From assembly GCA_032718565.1 (NCBI GenBank), contig JAVGVS010000013.1, forward strand, positions 689,907 through 753,906: 64,000 nucleotides of DNA. Direction: 5' to 3'. Positions 20,194-31,795 of the stretch are shown here, piece by piece. Source of the DNA: Distichodus sexfasciatus. Its lineage: Eukaryota > Chordata > Actinopteri > Characiformes > Distichodontidae. Every line of letters starts with the position of its first letter. Position 1 is the first letter of the stretch. The translations under genes and the position numbers were made by a program. The notes beneath the pieces were generated by a model. It was not told the DNA's origin. It did no database searches and saw nothing but the letters and a program-made list of their open reading frames with translations.

Positions 20194-20999
20194 GTAAAGC
20201 CTTTACTGTGTTTCTAGCACCTCGCTGTCCTGGTGTCACCTGCAGTGCTCTGATTGATCTGCTCCCTCACACACACACACACACACATCTCCAATGTGAC
20301 GTTCACGTGTTCACTCATACGTACTCCCACACGCACTCGAACACACACACAGACATTCGTATTTGCCAACTTTCTGGAGAGGTGTGTTGCCGTTGCCACT
20401 GTTGTGACATGAGCTGGTGCTGATGGTGGTTCTGCTTGGTTGCTTCGGCTTTGGTGATACTTTTTAACACTGTTGTGCTTTTGTGATTCGTTGTTTAGGG
20501 AGAGAGTGAACAGATTTCTCGTGCTTTTTCTGATTTTGGATCTTGTGGATGGTATTTGTGACCGCGTCAGTCACTTTTTGACTTGTTTTCAACTCAGTTC
20601 TCATGTGCCCAAACCTGTGATTATGGAAAAACTGACTACCATGACTTGCTGAAGTTTGTATTTGTGTCTGTAGTAATATTAGTAGTAGTTCTCTCTCACA
20701 CTCTTTCTGTGGATAGATAGATAAACAGACAGACAAATAGATATCCACAAATTACACTGTTACACTGCTTTTCTGCTTTTCTTACTAGAGTTGGTTTGCT
20801 CATATAAATAGCATTTTTAAAAAGCTGAGGGTCACTTAGTGTCTTTTTTAAGTTTTCATCATGTGCATTTTGCTCTTGATGTCATATAAACCTCCCTTCC
20901 CCAAACCCTATACCATCTGACTTCCTGACGTCACATCCCTGGCCCGATCGGACCCCCTCCCCTCCCTTCCCCTCCTGTTCACCCCACCTAACATTTCGG
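20194..20999. other. Spacer with CA repeats and a GATA tract
   Basis: (CA)n at 20,269-20,287, degenerate ACACACTCG runs to 20,352, a GATAGATAGATA/CAGACAGACA stretch at 20,711-20,742. Otherwise unremarkable. Confidence 0.5.
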
Positions 21000-21620
21000 G
21001 CTTCGTCTGACCCGACACATTAAGAGTTTCTTTGAAGCGGCCACTCGTAGTTCCCACCGTAAATGTCACACGCTTTGCTTTTTCCCCGCCTTCCCTCCCA
21101 TTTCTTGGTGCAGATATCCTCCGGAGAAAGATATTTGGTAGAGAAACGTCGACTAATTGCGGCCATCCGGAAGGTTACATTTTGTAAAAAAAAATAAAAT
21201 AAATCAAAATGGCCTTTTGGAAATACCAGCGACCTGGGCCTGCAGCGTGAGGGCCTCTCGGATCGGATCGTCGGCGTTGCGTCGTAATTTCCCCCTTTAA
21301 CCATATTACGCTTCCATTTAGGGCCGAGGGCCCGGCTAACCAGGCAGGACTTGTTTTAAACTTAATTCGCGTGTACACAGGGCCCGGGCCCAAGAGGTTA
21401 ATGGCTAACAAATTAACCCCTCCGGCATTATCTTACAAATAGCCTGCGGCATATGATAACCTATAATCAATATCGGCAATTACGTGTCAGGCGGCGGCTC
21501 GTGTCGCTGACCCGTCTCCCGTGAAGGGAGTCTCTCCGGAAAGAGGATCCTGCTCCGGCCACGCCGAGAGGCCCTAATGATGTCATTACTAGGATTTAGG
21601 AAAGAACACAGACACCTGGG
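21000..21620. promoter_or_regulatory. Candidate conserved regulatory block
   Basis: About 600 bases almost free of simple repeats. The core at about 21,395-21,500 contains GGTTAATGGCTAACAAATTAACCCC (imperfect palindrome), CATTATCTTACAAATAGCC, CATATGATAACC and ATAATCAATATCGGCAATTA. These are dense homeodomain/GATA-like cores next to CpG-rich sequence, a typical vertebrate enhancer pattern. Conservation was not tested. Confidence 0.38.
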
Positions 21621-22403
21621 ACCACCTCTGTCCCAGTGTGGCGCTCTCTCTCTCTCTCTCTCTTCTCTCTCACTTTCTCACTCTCTCTTTCTTCCTTACT
21701 TTTTTATCCTCTGGCTATAACACCCCTCACGCTCCCTATCCTTAAACCGTCTCATACCAACGCCTCTCTGTTAGTCTTTATGGAAAACAATATATTTTTT
21801 ATGTCTAAGAATAAGAGACAAACAGCTGCGTAGTGTCTCTCTCTCTCCCCCTCTCTGAAACACACACACACACACACACATTTCATGTCTTTTTTGTCAG
21901 TCCTTCCTGATCTGTGCCCCGCAGTGTAGTGCAGAACGGCTCGCTCTATTCCCACGTCTCGCAGGTAAATCTGGAGATGTTTATTTGGAGGCAGAATTTA
22001 TAGATCGGGGCACAACAGGTGCTTACACAAGTCCTCAAACACTCGCTTCTCCATTGTTGCTGTTAATTAGGAGAAGAAGACTCTTTGGCTGTAATTATCA
22101 CAAAAACAAAGCACACTTTTTTTTTAAATTGTGATCTTATTTTAGATTTTTGCACCTACTTGAAGAAATCTTGGTTTCCTCATTTTGCAGAAATAACTGT
22201 TGAATTAAAATGAGACTGTTCTAGGAAAATGCATCCAGCAAGAGTCCTGCATGTTGGAGAACAGCCTCTTATGATTTCATTTAAATGTCATGTTTTCATT
22301 GTTAATTTTATTATACACTGGACTCTTATGAATTAAACTATCCATATATCCATAAAGAAACAACACAAAATAATTTCAGATCCATTTTGTAAAAGTCATC
22401 TAT

Positions 22404-22439
<36 letters not shown>

Positions 22440-22440
22440 C
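21621..22440. repeat. CT, CA and GA microsatellites with AT-rich spacer
   Basis: (CT)n at 21,643-21,672, CTCTCTC at 21,836-21,858, (CA)n at 21,861-21,880, (GA)n at 22,409-22,436. The DNA between is AT-rich with no supported feature. Confidence 0.75.
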
Positions 22441-23799
22441 AGACATGGAAGGATTGGACATTTCCTCAGTGTGTATAGGGATGGTCTCCACTGAGGAGAC
22501 ATATGGATTTGGACAGGTCACACAGCACATGCCACATGCAACATTTGGATCACATGTGCAACCAAACGTGCAGAGCTCATGCATGTAAACATCCTTCATG
22601 GAAAAGGGAAAAGAGCCTGAGCTCTGCATATGATTTTAGTTTGCATTTGACTTGGCTGTGGCTTTGCAAAGGAAGCTGTTGAAATGAGTTTAGGGCATGT
22701 TTTGCTAAATGACTCCCAACCTGAAATTCGTGATCAATATGTAATTTAAGTATTTAAGGTTCACTATACTTAATATTGTTTGATATATTTATTTGTTTTG
22801 TATTTTTTATGTATTGATGTACTGATTTACAATGCACTGAACTTTTGTTTTAAATAGATTTTATATATTAATAATGAATATTGTATTATATTTAATGCAT
22901 TATAATTAAATTTTACAACAAATATCTTTAATCACAGTGAGCACGTTTAATGAATTTTTGCTGCTTAAATTATTGACAATAGGCCATTTTTTGTCCCTGT
23001 CTTATTTCGTTTATTTAGTGATAATTAGTGCTGAAACTTTATCTTTAATTCACGTTTTTCGTCGTCGTTGTCATAATTACAATACATCAATGCCGAATAT
23101 TATTTCAAACTTTAAGTTTATTCCTAAACTTTAAAAACCTGTTATTTGCATATATGAATTACAATTTTGGAAATATAGCCCTTTTTGCAAATATACATAT
23201 TATGATTAATACATTGCATTTTTAACGGGGACAATTTAAAAGAACACATCGAGTGTATTATTTGCATTTTTTTTGTTTTGCGGAATCAACTTTCAAAATA
23301 GGCTGCTTTGCATTATATTTGACACATTTTCCTAAATACAAGATCGAATAATAAAACTAAAATATTACTCAAATAATATTATATACCACATTGACATATT
23401 TTCCCAGTTTGTCGCTAATCATGTGGTTCATTGCCGTTAACGCTTTTCAAAGAAGATTAACTTAATTAACAGAAATATGATGTTCCCCGACGAACGAATT
23501 TAAAGATTTGTTACCGAGATTATCATATTCAAGTATTCTAATTTAGTTTGAGAAGTTTCATGTTAAAGCGAAAATCATTTTGAACTTTAATTCATGCGGA
23601 AACTACTGTCCCACAATTATTGTGTTATAATTAATTATCACAATGTTTACATTATTTAAAAATTCGTTGACCCTCATTTTGATATTACACACATGATGAT
23701 CAAACACTTGTGTATGACAAGAATGCGTAACGTAGATTGTGTTATAGTTTTAAATAATGTTTATTATGCAAGCGTGTCAAAAACTTTGATTAACCTTGC
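22441..23799. other. AT-rich tract
   Basis: Low-GC DNA with many TTTAAT, ATTATA and TAATTA strings and almost no simple repeats or transposon ends. Lack of insertions over 1.3 kb in a repeat-rich window may mark constraint, but no discrete element is supported. Confidence 0.4.
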
Positions 23800-24995
23800 A
23801 TTGAGATTCATTAAAAGGTCAAGTTTTGGAAGTTTTTTATTTTTATTTTTTAGTTTTGCCCAGGATAATTAATACTAATTGCGTTTTTATTAGTTGATCA
23901 TTAGCCCATATTTGTGATTCAAACTACCTTTTATTTAACACTCTTAATTATTTAACACTCCCAATATGGCTCCATAAAAACAATTCATATGTAGGTCATT
24001 TTTAAATTATATAGCATCTCCTTTGGAGTGGAAACGAGGTTATTCGGGCTATTTGACACAAGCCAAAAATGGTCCTTCTAATGAATAACCCATCCAAAAA
24101 ATATCCAAATATTTCTTTTTTCCATTATAATTGTATAACTGAGTTTATAGATTATAATTTTTGCCATAGGAGCTGGATGACTGCAATATTAGTAGTGATA
24201 ACAGATCCTTTTTCGTGAAAGCTTGAGGAAAAATCACTGCAGGCAGATTCTCGGCAGTGTCATCTGGCCACAGCTTGTAGATTTATTGTCACCTTCAGTA
24301 AATAACCCAGTGTAATAGCATTACCTGTATAAATAGAAACGCGTATTTATTATTTCTTTCACTTTGTCCCCCTCGTCCTTGAGGTATTACATAGCCCGTC
24401 CATCTCCCAAGGCCCATTATCACACGGATTTCCAGCCTATTTGGTTACACAAACGTTAATTGATCAATGCTTATGATTTCTGTGCGTGTATAGCTTTACA
24501 AAGTAGTTCTCCACCAAGAAGTTCTCTGTTGGGAAAGCTACAAATAACAGCCATTAGGAAGGAGACTTTAAGCTGTAACGCCTCGATTTGAAGGCAATTT
24601 CGATAGTTTTCTGCAGTGCTCTGGACGCTCCATTTTCGCATTGATAGTTACATCCATAAGGAAAATTGTGTGAATTCGAATGATTATATATTGACACAAT
24701 TTGAAAACAACAGGCCTCGTAGTTCAAGGCGTTTTTGATGTTGCGAGGTTCTCCCTTTATAGGGACTAGATCAGGTATAAAATGTTAAAGCTGGTCCTCA
24801 ACAATGACCGTCAAATTGAACGCGATTTAGCAGAAAATCTTTGGCCCTTATTCTTTTCGAAAAGAGGAGTGGTGTAGTGACGCTGTTACACCGCGGAAAA
24901 CACACACACGATTTGTGTTGTTCATGTGGGGGAAAAAAAAAATCTCGTGCCTGCTCTTTTGTAGCATAAACGAATTGTATTAAATTAATAAAGAA
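23800..24995. promoter_or_regulatory. Candidate enhancer cluster in AT-rich DNA
   Basis: Repeat-free for nearly 1.2 kb. Segments that look like discrete elements are 23,860-24,080 (GGATAATTAATACTAATTGC, TTAGTTGATCATTAGCCC, CCAATATGGCTCC) and 24,225-24,480 (CTGGCCACAGCTTGTAG, TTTATTGTCACC, GGCCCATTATCACACGG, ACGTTAATTGATCAATGC). TTTATTG is a HOX/CDX-like core and TTGATCAA-type sites fit several homeodomain classes. Activity is inferred. Confidence 0.38.
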
Positions 24996-25290
24996 TTTCT
25001 CTGGACACGAAATTGTCTTTTAAATTAGAATATTTTTTTTCCATTTAATCTGACTAATTAAAAGAAAAACATATCAGACCGTTTAATTTCATGTTAATAT
25101 CTGTAATAGTATAAAAAAGAGAAAATGATAGCAATGCCTACAACAGTATAATACTTTATTTTTAAAAAGATAATTAAAAGTATGTATTTTGTAGCAATAA
25201 TAATAATCGTTATTATCCCGCTATGCTAAACCCATTAGTAACCTGTAGTTTGTGTTGAATATCATTTGTACATTCCTCAGCACTCCACCA
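24996..25290. other. AT-rich spacer
   Basis: Low-GC DNA with TAATAATAAT runs near 25,196-25,210. Nothing recognised. Confidence 0.5.
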
Positions 25291-25720
25291 GTGGGTAATT
25301 AATCCGGGCAATTAAACAGGGATAAAGGCTAATTGCCCTAATTGGTTCAGATGGGGTTATGTCTAATTATTACAGCCTAATTGAAAGGCTTTATGAGGGG
25401 GGCTTGTTGTGCATTGAGAGCAGCCGGTCCTTACAAGCTGGTCTCAGTGGTAAACACTATTCACATTGAAATGAGCCTGAGCAAGTTTGGCACGGAGGCA
25501 GGCGGCTCTCCTCCCGGGCTGCCATTAGCGCCACGCGCTTTTGTTCGGCCCCCGTGTATTAACCTGACGCGTGTTAAGAGCTTATTTGGGTAATTCTGGA
25601 GATGGCACTGAGCCCGGTGGAGGAAACCGAGCTAATCCACACAAAGCGCCACAGCTAATAGGACATAATCAGCGCGCCACGTCTCCATTATTTCACAGAA
25701 TGGAGACATCATTTCAACAA
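25291..25720. promoter_or_regulatory. Homeodomain-site cluster, strongest enhancer candidate
   Basis: Six AATT-core homeodomain-type sites lie in 93 bases: TAATTAAT (25,296-25,303), CAATTAAA (25,309-25,316), CTAATTG (25,329-25,335), CTAATTG (25,338-25,344), CTAATTA (25,363-25,369) and CTAATTG (25,377-25,383). Spacings between neighbours are 9 to 25 bases. A complex GC-balanced segment follows to 25,720 with GCTAATAGGACATAATCAGC near its end. The open plus-strand frame 25,381-25,593 has no splice or homology support. The motif density is directly visible; enhancer function is inference. Confidence 0.45.
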
Positions 25721-25734
25721 TGCATCTGAAAAAT

Positions 25735-26110
25735 AAATAAATAAACTAGCCCCTATTTGCCCCGCCGTCATTTATTTATTTATTTATTTATTTATTTGGG
25801 GCACTTAATTAAAAATATAATGTATTTGCCTTTTTAACTAAAGCAAAAATAACTACTGTCTACCTCGCCGTATTTATATATTTATTTACCTACAGTATTT
25901 ATCTAGCTATTTATTTATTTATAATGTATGTCTTTGTTTATTCTCATGCCATTTATTTACGTTTGTAAAATTCGGTTTATAATTAACTACCTTGCTTTCT
26001 TGCTTTTTAATTGTAATTATTTAATTATAATTTTATTTTCCTGGCCTTATCATTGTATAAAGTCTTTTCCCCCGCAACACGTTCGAAAAAATTGTCGTTG
26101 CACGTTTTAG
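25735..26110. repeat. (TTTA)n microsatellite and AT-rich flank
   Basis: (AAAT)n near 25,728-25,744, (TTTA)n at 25,769-25,797, and degenerate TTTATTTA to about 25,921. The rest is AT-rich. Confidence 0.85.
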
Positions 26111-26256
26111 ACACAACGCGGAAAATAAATTTAAAAAAAGAAAAAGAAAAAAAAGAACTGTCGCCAAAAATTCGCCACGAATCTCAGTGTATTTACCAAT
26201 AGCTAGCTGCGCTTTGCACCTGTCTTTCCCCGTGGTAGAGACTGGCACCCCCCTGA

Positions 26257-26287
<31 letters not shown>

Positions 26288-27459
26288 CGTGCGTGCGCGC
26301 GTGTGTGTCGGGATGATTAGCGATGCGTGGCATATTTTTGACCCCCTAGTTCCTCTCCTGCGGCATTTATCTTTGTGGTGCAGCACAATGAATATATGAC
26401 CTAAAAAGAAAAATATTGTCTGCACTCCTTATCTCATCTGCAGTAAATAAGAAATAAATAAATAAACAAATCTCTGGCTAAAAACTAATGTGATATAACA
26501 CGTCAATTTACCGGGATTACTTGAAAATGATGTACATCTGAATTATTGGATTTTATTCTGATTACGCCTCGTGTAGAGACAGTGATGTGCTCAGAAGAAG
26601 AAGCCGACTGGCTGGAATGTCTCTGATAGTGAAGCCGATGCAATATTAATGTGTGAGGAGTCTGTTTGATATCAAAAAGAACGTCTCTCCCCCCTCTCCC
26701 CCAAAAAAGAGGACTGGTCCCATAGGGACTATCTTCCCGACAAAGCACATATAAAACTAATGATGCTATTTTTTGACATCTATCAGTCTCGCGTTAAAAA
26801 GGACTTAAATGTATAAACTCTTTCAGTCCTGCCATTATTTTTTTAAATCTTTGACAGCATATATTTTTATCCGCTATCAATCGCTTAACATATTGCCACG
26901 GGGAGAAATAAGACGTCTGCTTATTATCTATAAATATATTTATATTTATTTTTTCCTTCCCCATCCCTTTTAGTTTGAAAAAAATCCGATTAACATCCCC
27001 ATGGAAGAATCCGGAAAGAGCAAATATTCATGTCAAACGAAGGCATCAATAGGAATTAAAACGTATTTAAACGGACAATTATGTCGATGTGGGGTATTGA
27101 TTCGGGGGGTTTTAAAGGTGTAAACAGAATGGAGTGTTGACAGGTGTTGGCCAGTGCTTGGTCAGGAGGTGCTGGGTAATGAAGGGTAATGTAGGGAGGA
27201 GAAGCAAGAGGAGGAGGAGGAGGAGGAGAAGGAGAAGGAGGGGGCCTTCGTCCAGCCGAATAATCTTGAATATATAAAAAAAAGGGGAGGGGAGACGCTC
27301 TCTTGAGGCCATCAAGGTCAAGTCCACGACCCCTGACCTGAGCGGAACACTGTCTGGACTGTGTGTGTGTGTGTGTGTGTGTGAGTGAGAGAGAGAGGGA
27401 GAGAGAGAGCACGCTCTGTTAGGCTTAGGGACCCGAGCGTTGTCTGTCTCTCCGCCTCG
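26111..27459. other. AT-rich spacer with GT/GC and GGA repeats
   Basis: (GT)n passing into GCGTGCGTGCGTGCGCGC at 26,256-26,310, a possible Z-DNA-forming alternating tract; AAATAAAT at 26,446-26,464; (GGA)n at 27,204-27,239; (GT)n at 27,359-27,384 followed by GA repeats. 26,470-27,060 is AT-rich complex DNA, possibly regulatory, without a clear core. Confidence 0.5.
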
Positions 27460-27860
27460 CTGTCCCGGCCGATGTTACCTCTCGCCTCGCTTCTAGTGTA
27501 CAGTCCATCTATTATTTATCGGACTTATTAAAAGTTATTTTAGAGCCCGTCAGGTCCTGCCAAATGACCCGCGAAAGGGGAGCCTCCGGAGCGTGCCGAC
27601 GCCGAACCGACGCCGAGCCCCGGAGAACGGCAGGGGAAAGCAAATCAAAATGGACGTGGCGGACTCGCTAAAGCACCACAGGTTAAAAACAAACAGAAAA
27701 CACACCTTCAATTATTCAGCCGTCCGCCCCGCTATCGGAGACATAAGGGCTCCTCAATATTTTACAAGAGCGGTGGCAGAGAAGAATGAATGTTTAATTG
27801 TTGTCAGCTCCCGGAATTTGGATGAACTGAAGGGCAAAGGGGTGGAATAGAAGGCAGGAG
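27460..27860. promoter_or_regulatory. Candidate conserved regulatory block
   Basis: About 400 repeat-free bases: GCAAATCAAAATGG, CTTCAATTATTCAGCCG, CCTCAATATTTTACAAGAGC and GAATGAATGTTTAATTGTTG. AT-rich motif cores are set in CpG-containing DNA. The plus-strand frame 27,593-27,850 is open for 85 codons, but its sequence shows no recognised domain and I treat it as accidental. Confidence 0.35.
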
Positions 27861-28550
27861 GAGCGAGAGCTAACCTATTATTAGGTGACTATTAACATTA
27901 ACATGTCGAGAAGATAAAAATATATATATATATGTTGCATTTTAGTGCTCATTTTAGTTATTGCTTATGATTTTGAAAAGACTAGTTCCTATAATTTGCA
28001 TAAGCGATAATTGTAAAATAGAGCATGTGTGTAGTTTAAAAAAAAATGGCAATAGATTTCAAAAACCTTTTCTGTAGCAACAATTTGGAATGAAGTTTAA
28101 AATAATTACATGCAATTAGATTGGATAAACAGGAGCAATTGCAGTCATTGAGTCTATTTTTTCTTTTAAAAATGGCCTTTACTTAAAGACGCATCTGTTC
28201 AGTTTTTGACAAATCATAATTCAGTATTGACTAACAGTTTCTGATGATGCTTAAAACATTAAGAAACAAAAAATCACATTCTCTAAACATCAATATTAAC
28301 CTTCAACACATTATGTAACAAATTTCATGCAACTCTATTTTTATTTTATTTTTTTGTAATGTAGAAAACTGAGGCAGCACACACACAGCGTTGTCATTTT
28401 GCACCTTACAGGAATGAGTGTGTCCACCTTCCCCCCACCTTCTGTGTTTTTTAGGTGGGATTTGGGTGTAAATATTCCGATCTGATTTGCAGATGTGTGA
28501 AAACCAGTCGAGCCCTATAACCTTTGCAAGGCCATGATGTGATGTATGCA
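27861..28550. other. AT-rich spacer
   Basis: (TA)n at 27,919-27,934. No supported feature. Confidence 0.5.
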
Positions 28551-28875
28551 CACGTAGCTCCCAGCTGTGTCCTGTGCTGAGTGTGTGTGGAGGGGGGATG
28601 TTAGGGATGGAGGGGGGCGGGTTTGTGGGGGCCCCCGGCCCCGAAAGGTCAGTCGGAGGCAGGAGACAGGCGGGCCGGCCGGCTGCCGGGACTTTGAACC
28701 TAACAGATGGTGAAGGTTAGGTGACGTCCCCTCGCCTGGCCTTTCCCCAGTAATTGAGGATAATTCAAGCACCCAAAAGAGCCTGGGCCTGTCCAGCGTC
28801 GGGGCCCGAGACGGCCCAGCCGAGGTTAATATGAAAATGATTTTTGCATTAGCGCCCGGCTTTGTGTACCCAACC

Positions 28876-28915
<40 letters not shown>

Positions 28916-29290
28916 CGTCTCTCCCCGGCCCTTGGCCCTAATCCTGGCCTGGGGCTGATGGGATGAAGTCTTGTCACCCCAGGTCGGGGCGCGAGGCTCT
29001 GGACGTGAATACGTCTCTGAATTCGCCCCGTCTATTAAGCCGACGCACTGCCAGCGCTCATTACCCGCTGCCACTCAGGCTGCCGCTGGGTTTTTTGGGG
29101 TTGGTGGGGGGGGTCTGGCAAGGTTCGGGAGAGATCTGACGGTGGCACGACACTGGCAGAACAACAGAGGGGGAAACGTGACCCTTCACAAAGACAGACT
29201 CGGACATGTTCAAGGCCTGAACTCATGTCAGTCGTGCATAATGGTGTCTAGCAGCTGGCTTCATGTAAGTATCAGCCAGAGCCATTAAGA
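28551..29290. other. GC-rich complex DNA with a CT microsatellite
   Basis: G-rich stretch 28,588-28,640, (CT)n at 28,879-28,911, G run near 29,093-29,115. Segments 28,690-28,860 (contains AATATGAAAATGATTTTTGC) and 28,930-29,060 look complex and could be regulatory. Confidence 0.35.
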
Positions 29291-29454
29291 GCAGATTTCT
29301 AATATGATCTGTAGATATATTAATAGTAGAAAGTTGGTTATATTCTCGACCTTAAAAAGTGCTAGAAAATGAGTGCTGCACAATTTCCATAAACATATAC
29401 ACCATCACACGCTTCATTACTAAAACAGTGTGTATATAAACACTATATATACTT

Positions 29455-29650
29455 GTATGCTTGTTAGCTACCAAACTATTTGGCATGCTTATGATGTTGG
29501 ATAATTCACCAGCAGCGTGCTAGCTCAATAGATGACGATCGTAATCTTTTGGTTTGACGTTTGATAGCCACTAACCATATAGAATGCTAGAGATGTTGAA
29601 TAACTTGCTAACAAGTAAAACAGCACATCTATTGTAAAAGTTAACTCTGT
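29455..29650. repeat. Degenerate GCTAGC/GATGTTG repeat, unit 1
   Basis: Two related modules, each built from TTTG-TAGCCACTAACC / GGCATGCTTATGATGTTG / ATAACTTGCTAACAAGTAAA-type strings. They match 30,110-30,240 and partly 29,985-30,110. Confidence 0.55.
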
Positions 29651-29949
29651 AGTTCAGCCCTGTGGTTTTCCACGGTGGCATTGTGGATGGTCCGTGACAT
29701 GCAATCCACTTCACTACTGAAATCACTTTTAAAATGATTTAATATTATTTATTTTTCATAAAATTTCCGGATATATTTCGGAATTGGGTATATTTGTGAA
29801 TGAATTAATTTACTGCAAATTTCTAAAAAATAATGAAAAAAAATACTCCCACCCACTCACACACATGGACACACAGTGGTCCGCAGACTACTGCTTAGTC
29901 TGAATGGCGGTCCCTGGGACAGAACCAGTTGAAAACCCCTGCTGTAGTG
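29647..29949. mobile_element. Short hAT-type element (287 bp) with 8-bp duplication
   Basis: Element 29,655-29,941. Left end CAGCCCTGTGGTTTTCCACG and right end CCAGTTGAAAACCCCTG are diverged inverted repeats of the CAGGGGTTTTCAACTGG type common in hAT elements. Subterminal GGTCCGTGACATGC and GGTCCGCAGACTAC are also related. Flanks are CTGTAGTT (29,647-29,654) and CTGTAGTG (29,942-29,949), 7 of 8. It splits the degenerate GCTAGC repeat. No transposase. Confidence 0.78.
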
Positions 29950-29984
29950 AACAAACTGCAAACAATAAGTGAACCAAGCAAAGT

Positions 29985-30240
29985 TGTCAAACTCTCTAGC
30001 TAGTAAAAGAGTTAAATTAGCCAGTTAGCTCAGTTGTTAGGCATGCTGTTTCACTAGCTAGAGAGTTAGCCAATATTTAACTCGATAGCTAACAAGTTAA
30101 CACACTTTTTTGTTTTATGTTTGTTTACTCCCAAGCCAATTAGCATGCTAGCGATGTTGACTAACTTGCTAATTAGTAAAGCAGTGTACCTCGAACATCA
30201 TTCAGCTTAGTAGCTACAGAGTGCACATTTTAAAAACTTT
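29985..30240. repeat. Degenerate GCTAGC/GATGTTG repeat, units 2 and 3
   Basis: Contains CTCTCTAGCTAGTAAAAGAG, TTAGCCAGTTAGCTCAG, CACTAGCTAGAGAGTTAGCC and then CCAATTAGCATGCTAGCGATG-TTGACTAACTTGCTAATTAG. The repeated AGCTAG/GCTAGC palindromes suggest a decayed tandem array. Confidence 0.55.
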
Positions 30241-30518
30241 TTGACACTTTTTGTCAAAAATTTGTGATGTTGGCTTTAACCTCCTTGTTTGTTATGACTA
30301 ATTGCACCACTATAATGTTGCATTGAATTTCATTTTATTTTATTTTGGCAGATTAAGCAAACATTAACCTCCACACAAACTCTCTAGTGCAGTAGTAGGG
30401 TTTTTGGGGCACGCTCATTTTCTTGTAAAACTGTTAGATATGTGACACTACAGTTACAACAGTTTCTCAAATGTGCAACTCGCCTTTACGTTGTATTTTT
30501 TCCTCACCTTTTATCTGC
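30241..30518. other. Spacer, nothing recognised
   Basis: AT-rich single-copy DNA. Confidence 0.5.
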
Positions 30519-30685
<167 letters not shown>

Positions 30686-30689
30686 CAAG

Positions 30690-30905
30690 TTGAGTTGAGA
30701 GCTGCTATGTCGTCTGCATTTTTTTTGACTGCAACCGGCCGTGTGATGGAGATGGGCGAAGAGGAGAGTTTCTGCCAGCGCCAGGTAACTGTGGGACCAA
30801 TTTAATGGAAAGGCTCTTTGGTGCGACAGGAAGTCATTTACAACTATTGATCTGATAGTCAAACTGCGAGCGTTAACCTTAAGAGCCTTGGAGGGAGTTG
30901 GTGGG
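30690..30905. promoter_or_regulatory. Candidate conserved element
   Basis: Complex repeat-free segment between two long microsatellites, with GCGCCAGGTAACTGTGG and CCAATTTAATGG. Role inferred only. Confidence 0.25.
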
Positions 30906-31041
30906 TAAGTGCAGGTGCCTCGGGGACCCCCTTATCAGAGGAAAGTGATCTTAGTGAGACACAATAGACAGAGATGTGTTTTTAAAAGACTGCATCGCCA
31001 GGTTTTTCATAACTCGTTGGCTCAAGTGCCCAGACGACTTC

Positions 31042-31042
<1 letters not shown>

Positions 31043-31089
<47 letters not shown>

Positions 31090-31117
31090 CATACATACAC
31101 ATACATACACATACATG
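31043..31117. repeat. (CA)n/(ATAC)n microsatellite
   Basis: About 20 CA units, then ATATATACATACATACACATAC. Confidence 0.95.
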
Positions 31118-31505
31118 GAGCCTGTTCATCTGGGCCGGCTGATCCTGAAAGTCACACTGAGAATCCAATGGCAATTAAGGTTTCAAACCCAGATTGTGAT
31201 GATGTCCCAGGATTCCTTTGTAGTTTCATCAACCCTTTAAATCCAGGCCTAACAAATTCGGCTCTCTCTTTTTTGATATTGCCATTCCGAGAATATACGC
31301 AAGAAGTTTTAAGATGATGTGTTTGAGCATGAAGAGAAGCCCCTCTCTCTTCTTTGTTCGGGAAATAAGTAAACATTAGCTGTTCCTTCCAAAGTAAATG
31401 AATTATAGAGACATACTTACTTGTCTTATCTTTCTTCGCTCTTTCTTTCTCTTGGGTGTATTTAGTATATATGAGTAAATCTGCTAAATGTGAAATAGTG
31501 ATCAG
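31118..31505. other. Spacer, nothing recognised
   Basis: Single-copy DNA with no supported feature. Confidence 0.5.
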
Positions 31506-31692
31506 AGTGAGATTATTTGTCATTGTAAACACAGTACAGCACAGCACACAGTGCACCACAATGAAATTGCATTTGACCCATCTATGAAAGAGCAGTGGGT
31601 AGCTGGATATAAGGTTTCAGGAGTTAGTGCTTTGGGGCGTGTAATTTTGCTCATGAGTGCCTCAGTGGCACTTTCCAATCGTCTGGGATTCT
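31506..31692 (-). mobile_element. SINE-B copy, minus strand
   Basis: Reverse-complement order: GAGATTATTTGTCATTG terminus, CACAGCACACAGTGCACCAC, TTTGACCCATCTATGAAAGAG, GCTCATGAGTGCCTCAGTGG. The head is lost or decayed and the middle is diverged. Confidence 0.8.
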
Positions 31693-31737
31693 TGCTTTTT
31701 CTCTCTCTTTTCTCTCCATTTTTTCTCTGTCTGTCGT

Positions 31738-31795
31738 CCTCTCTTCTCTTCTCTTCTCTTCTCTTCTCTTCTCTTCTCTTCTCTTCTCTTCTCTG
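31738..31795. repeat. (TTCTC)n pentanucleotide repeat
   Basis: About 11 perfect CTCTT/TTCTC units. Confidence 0.95.
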
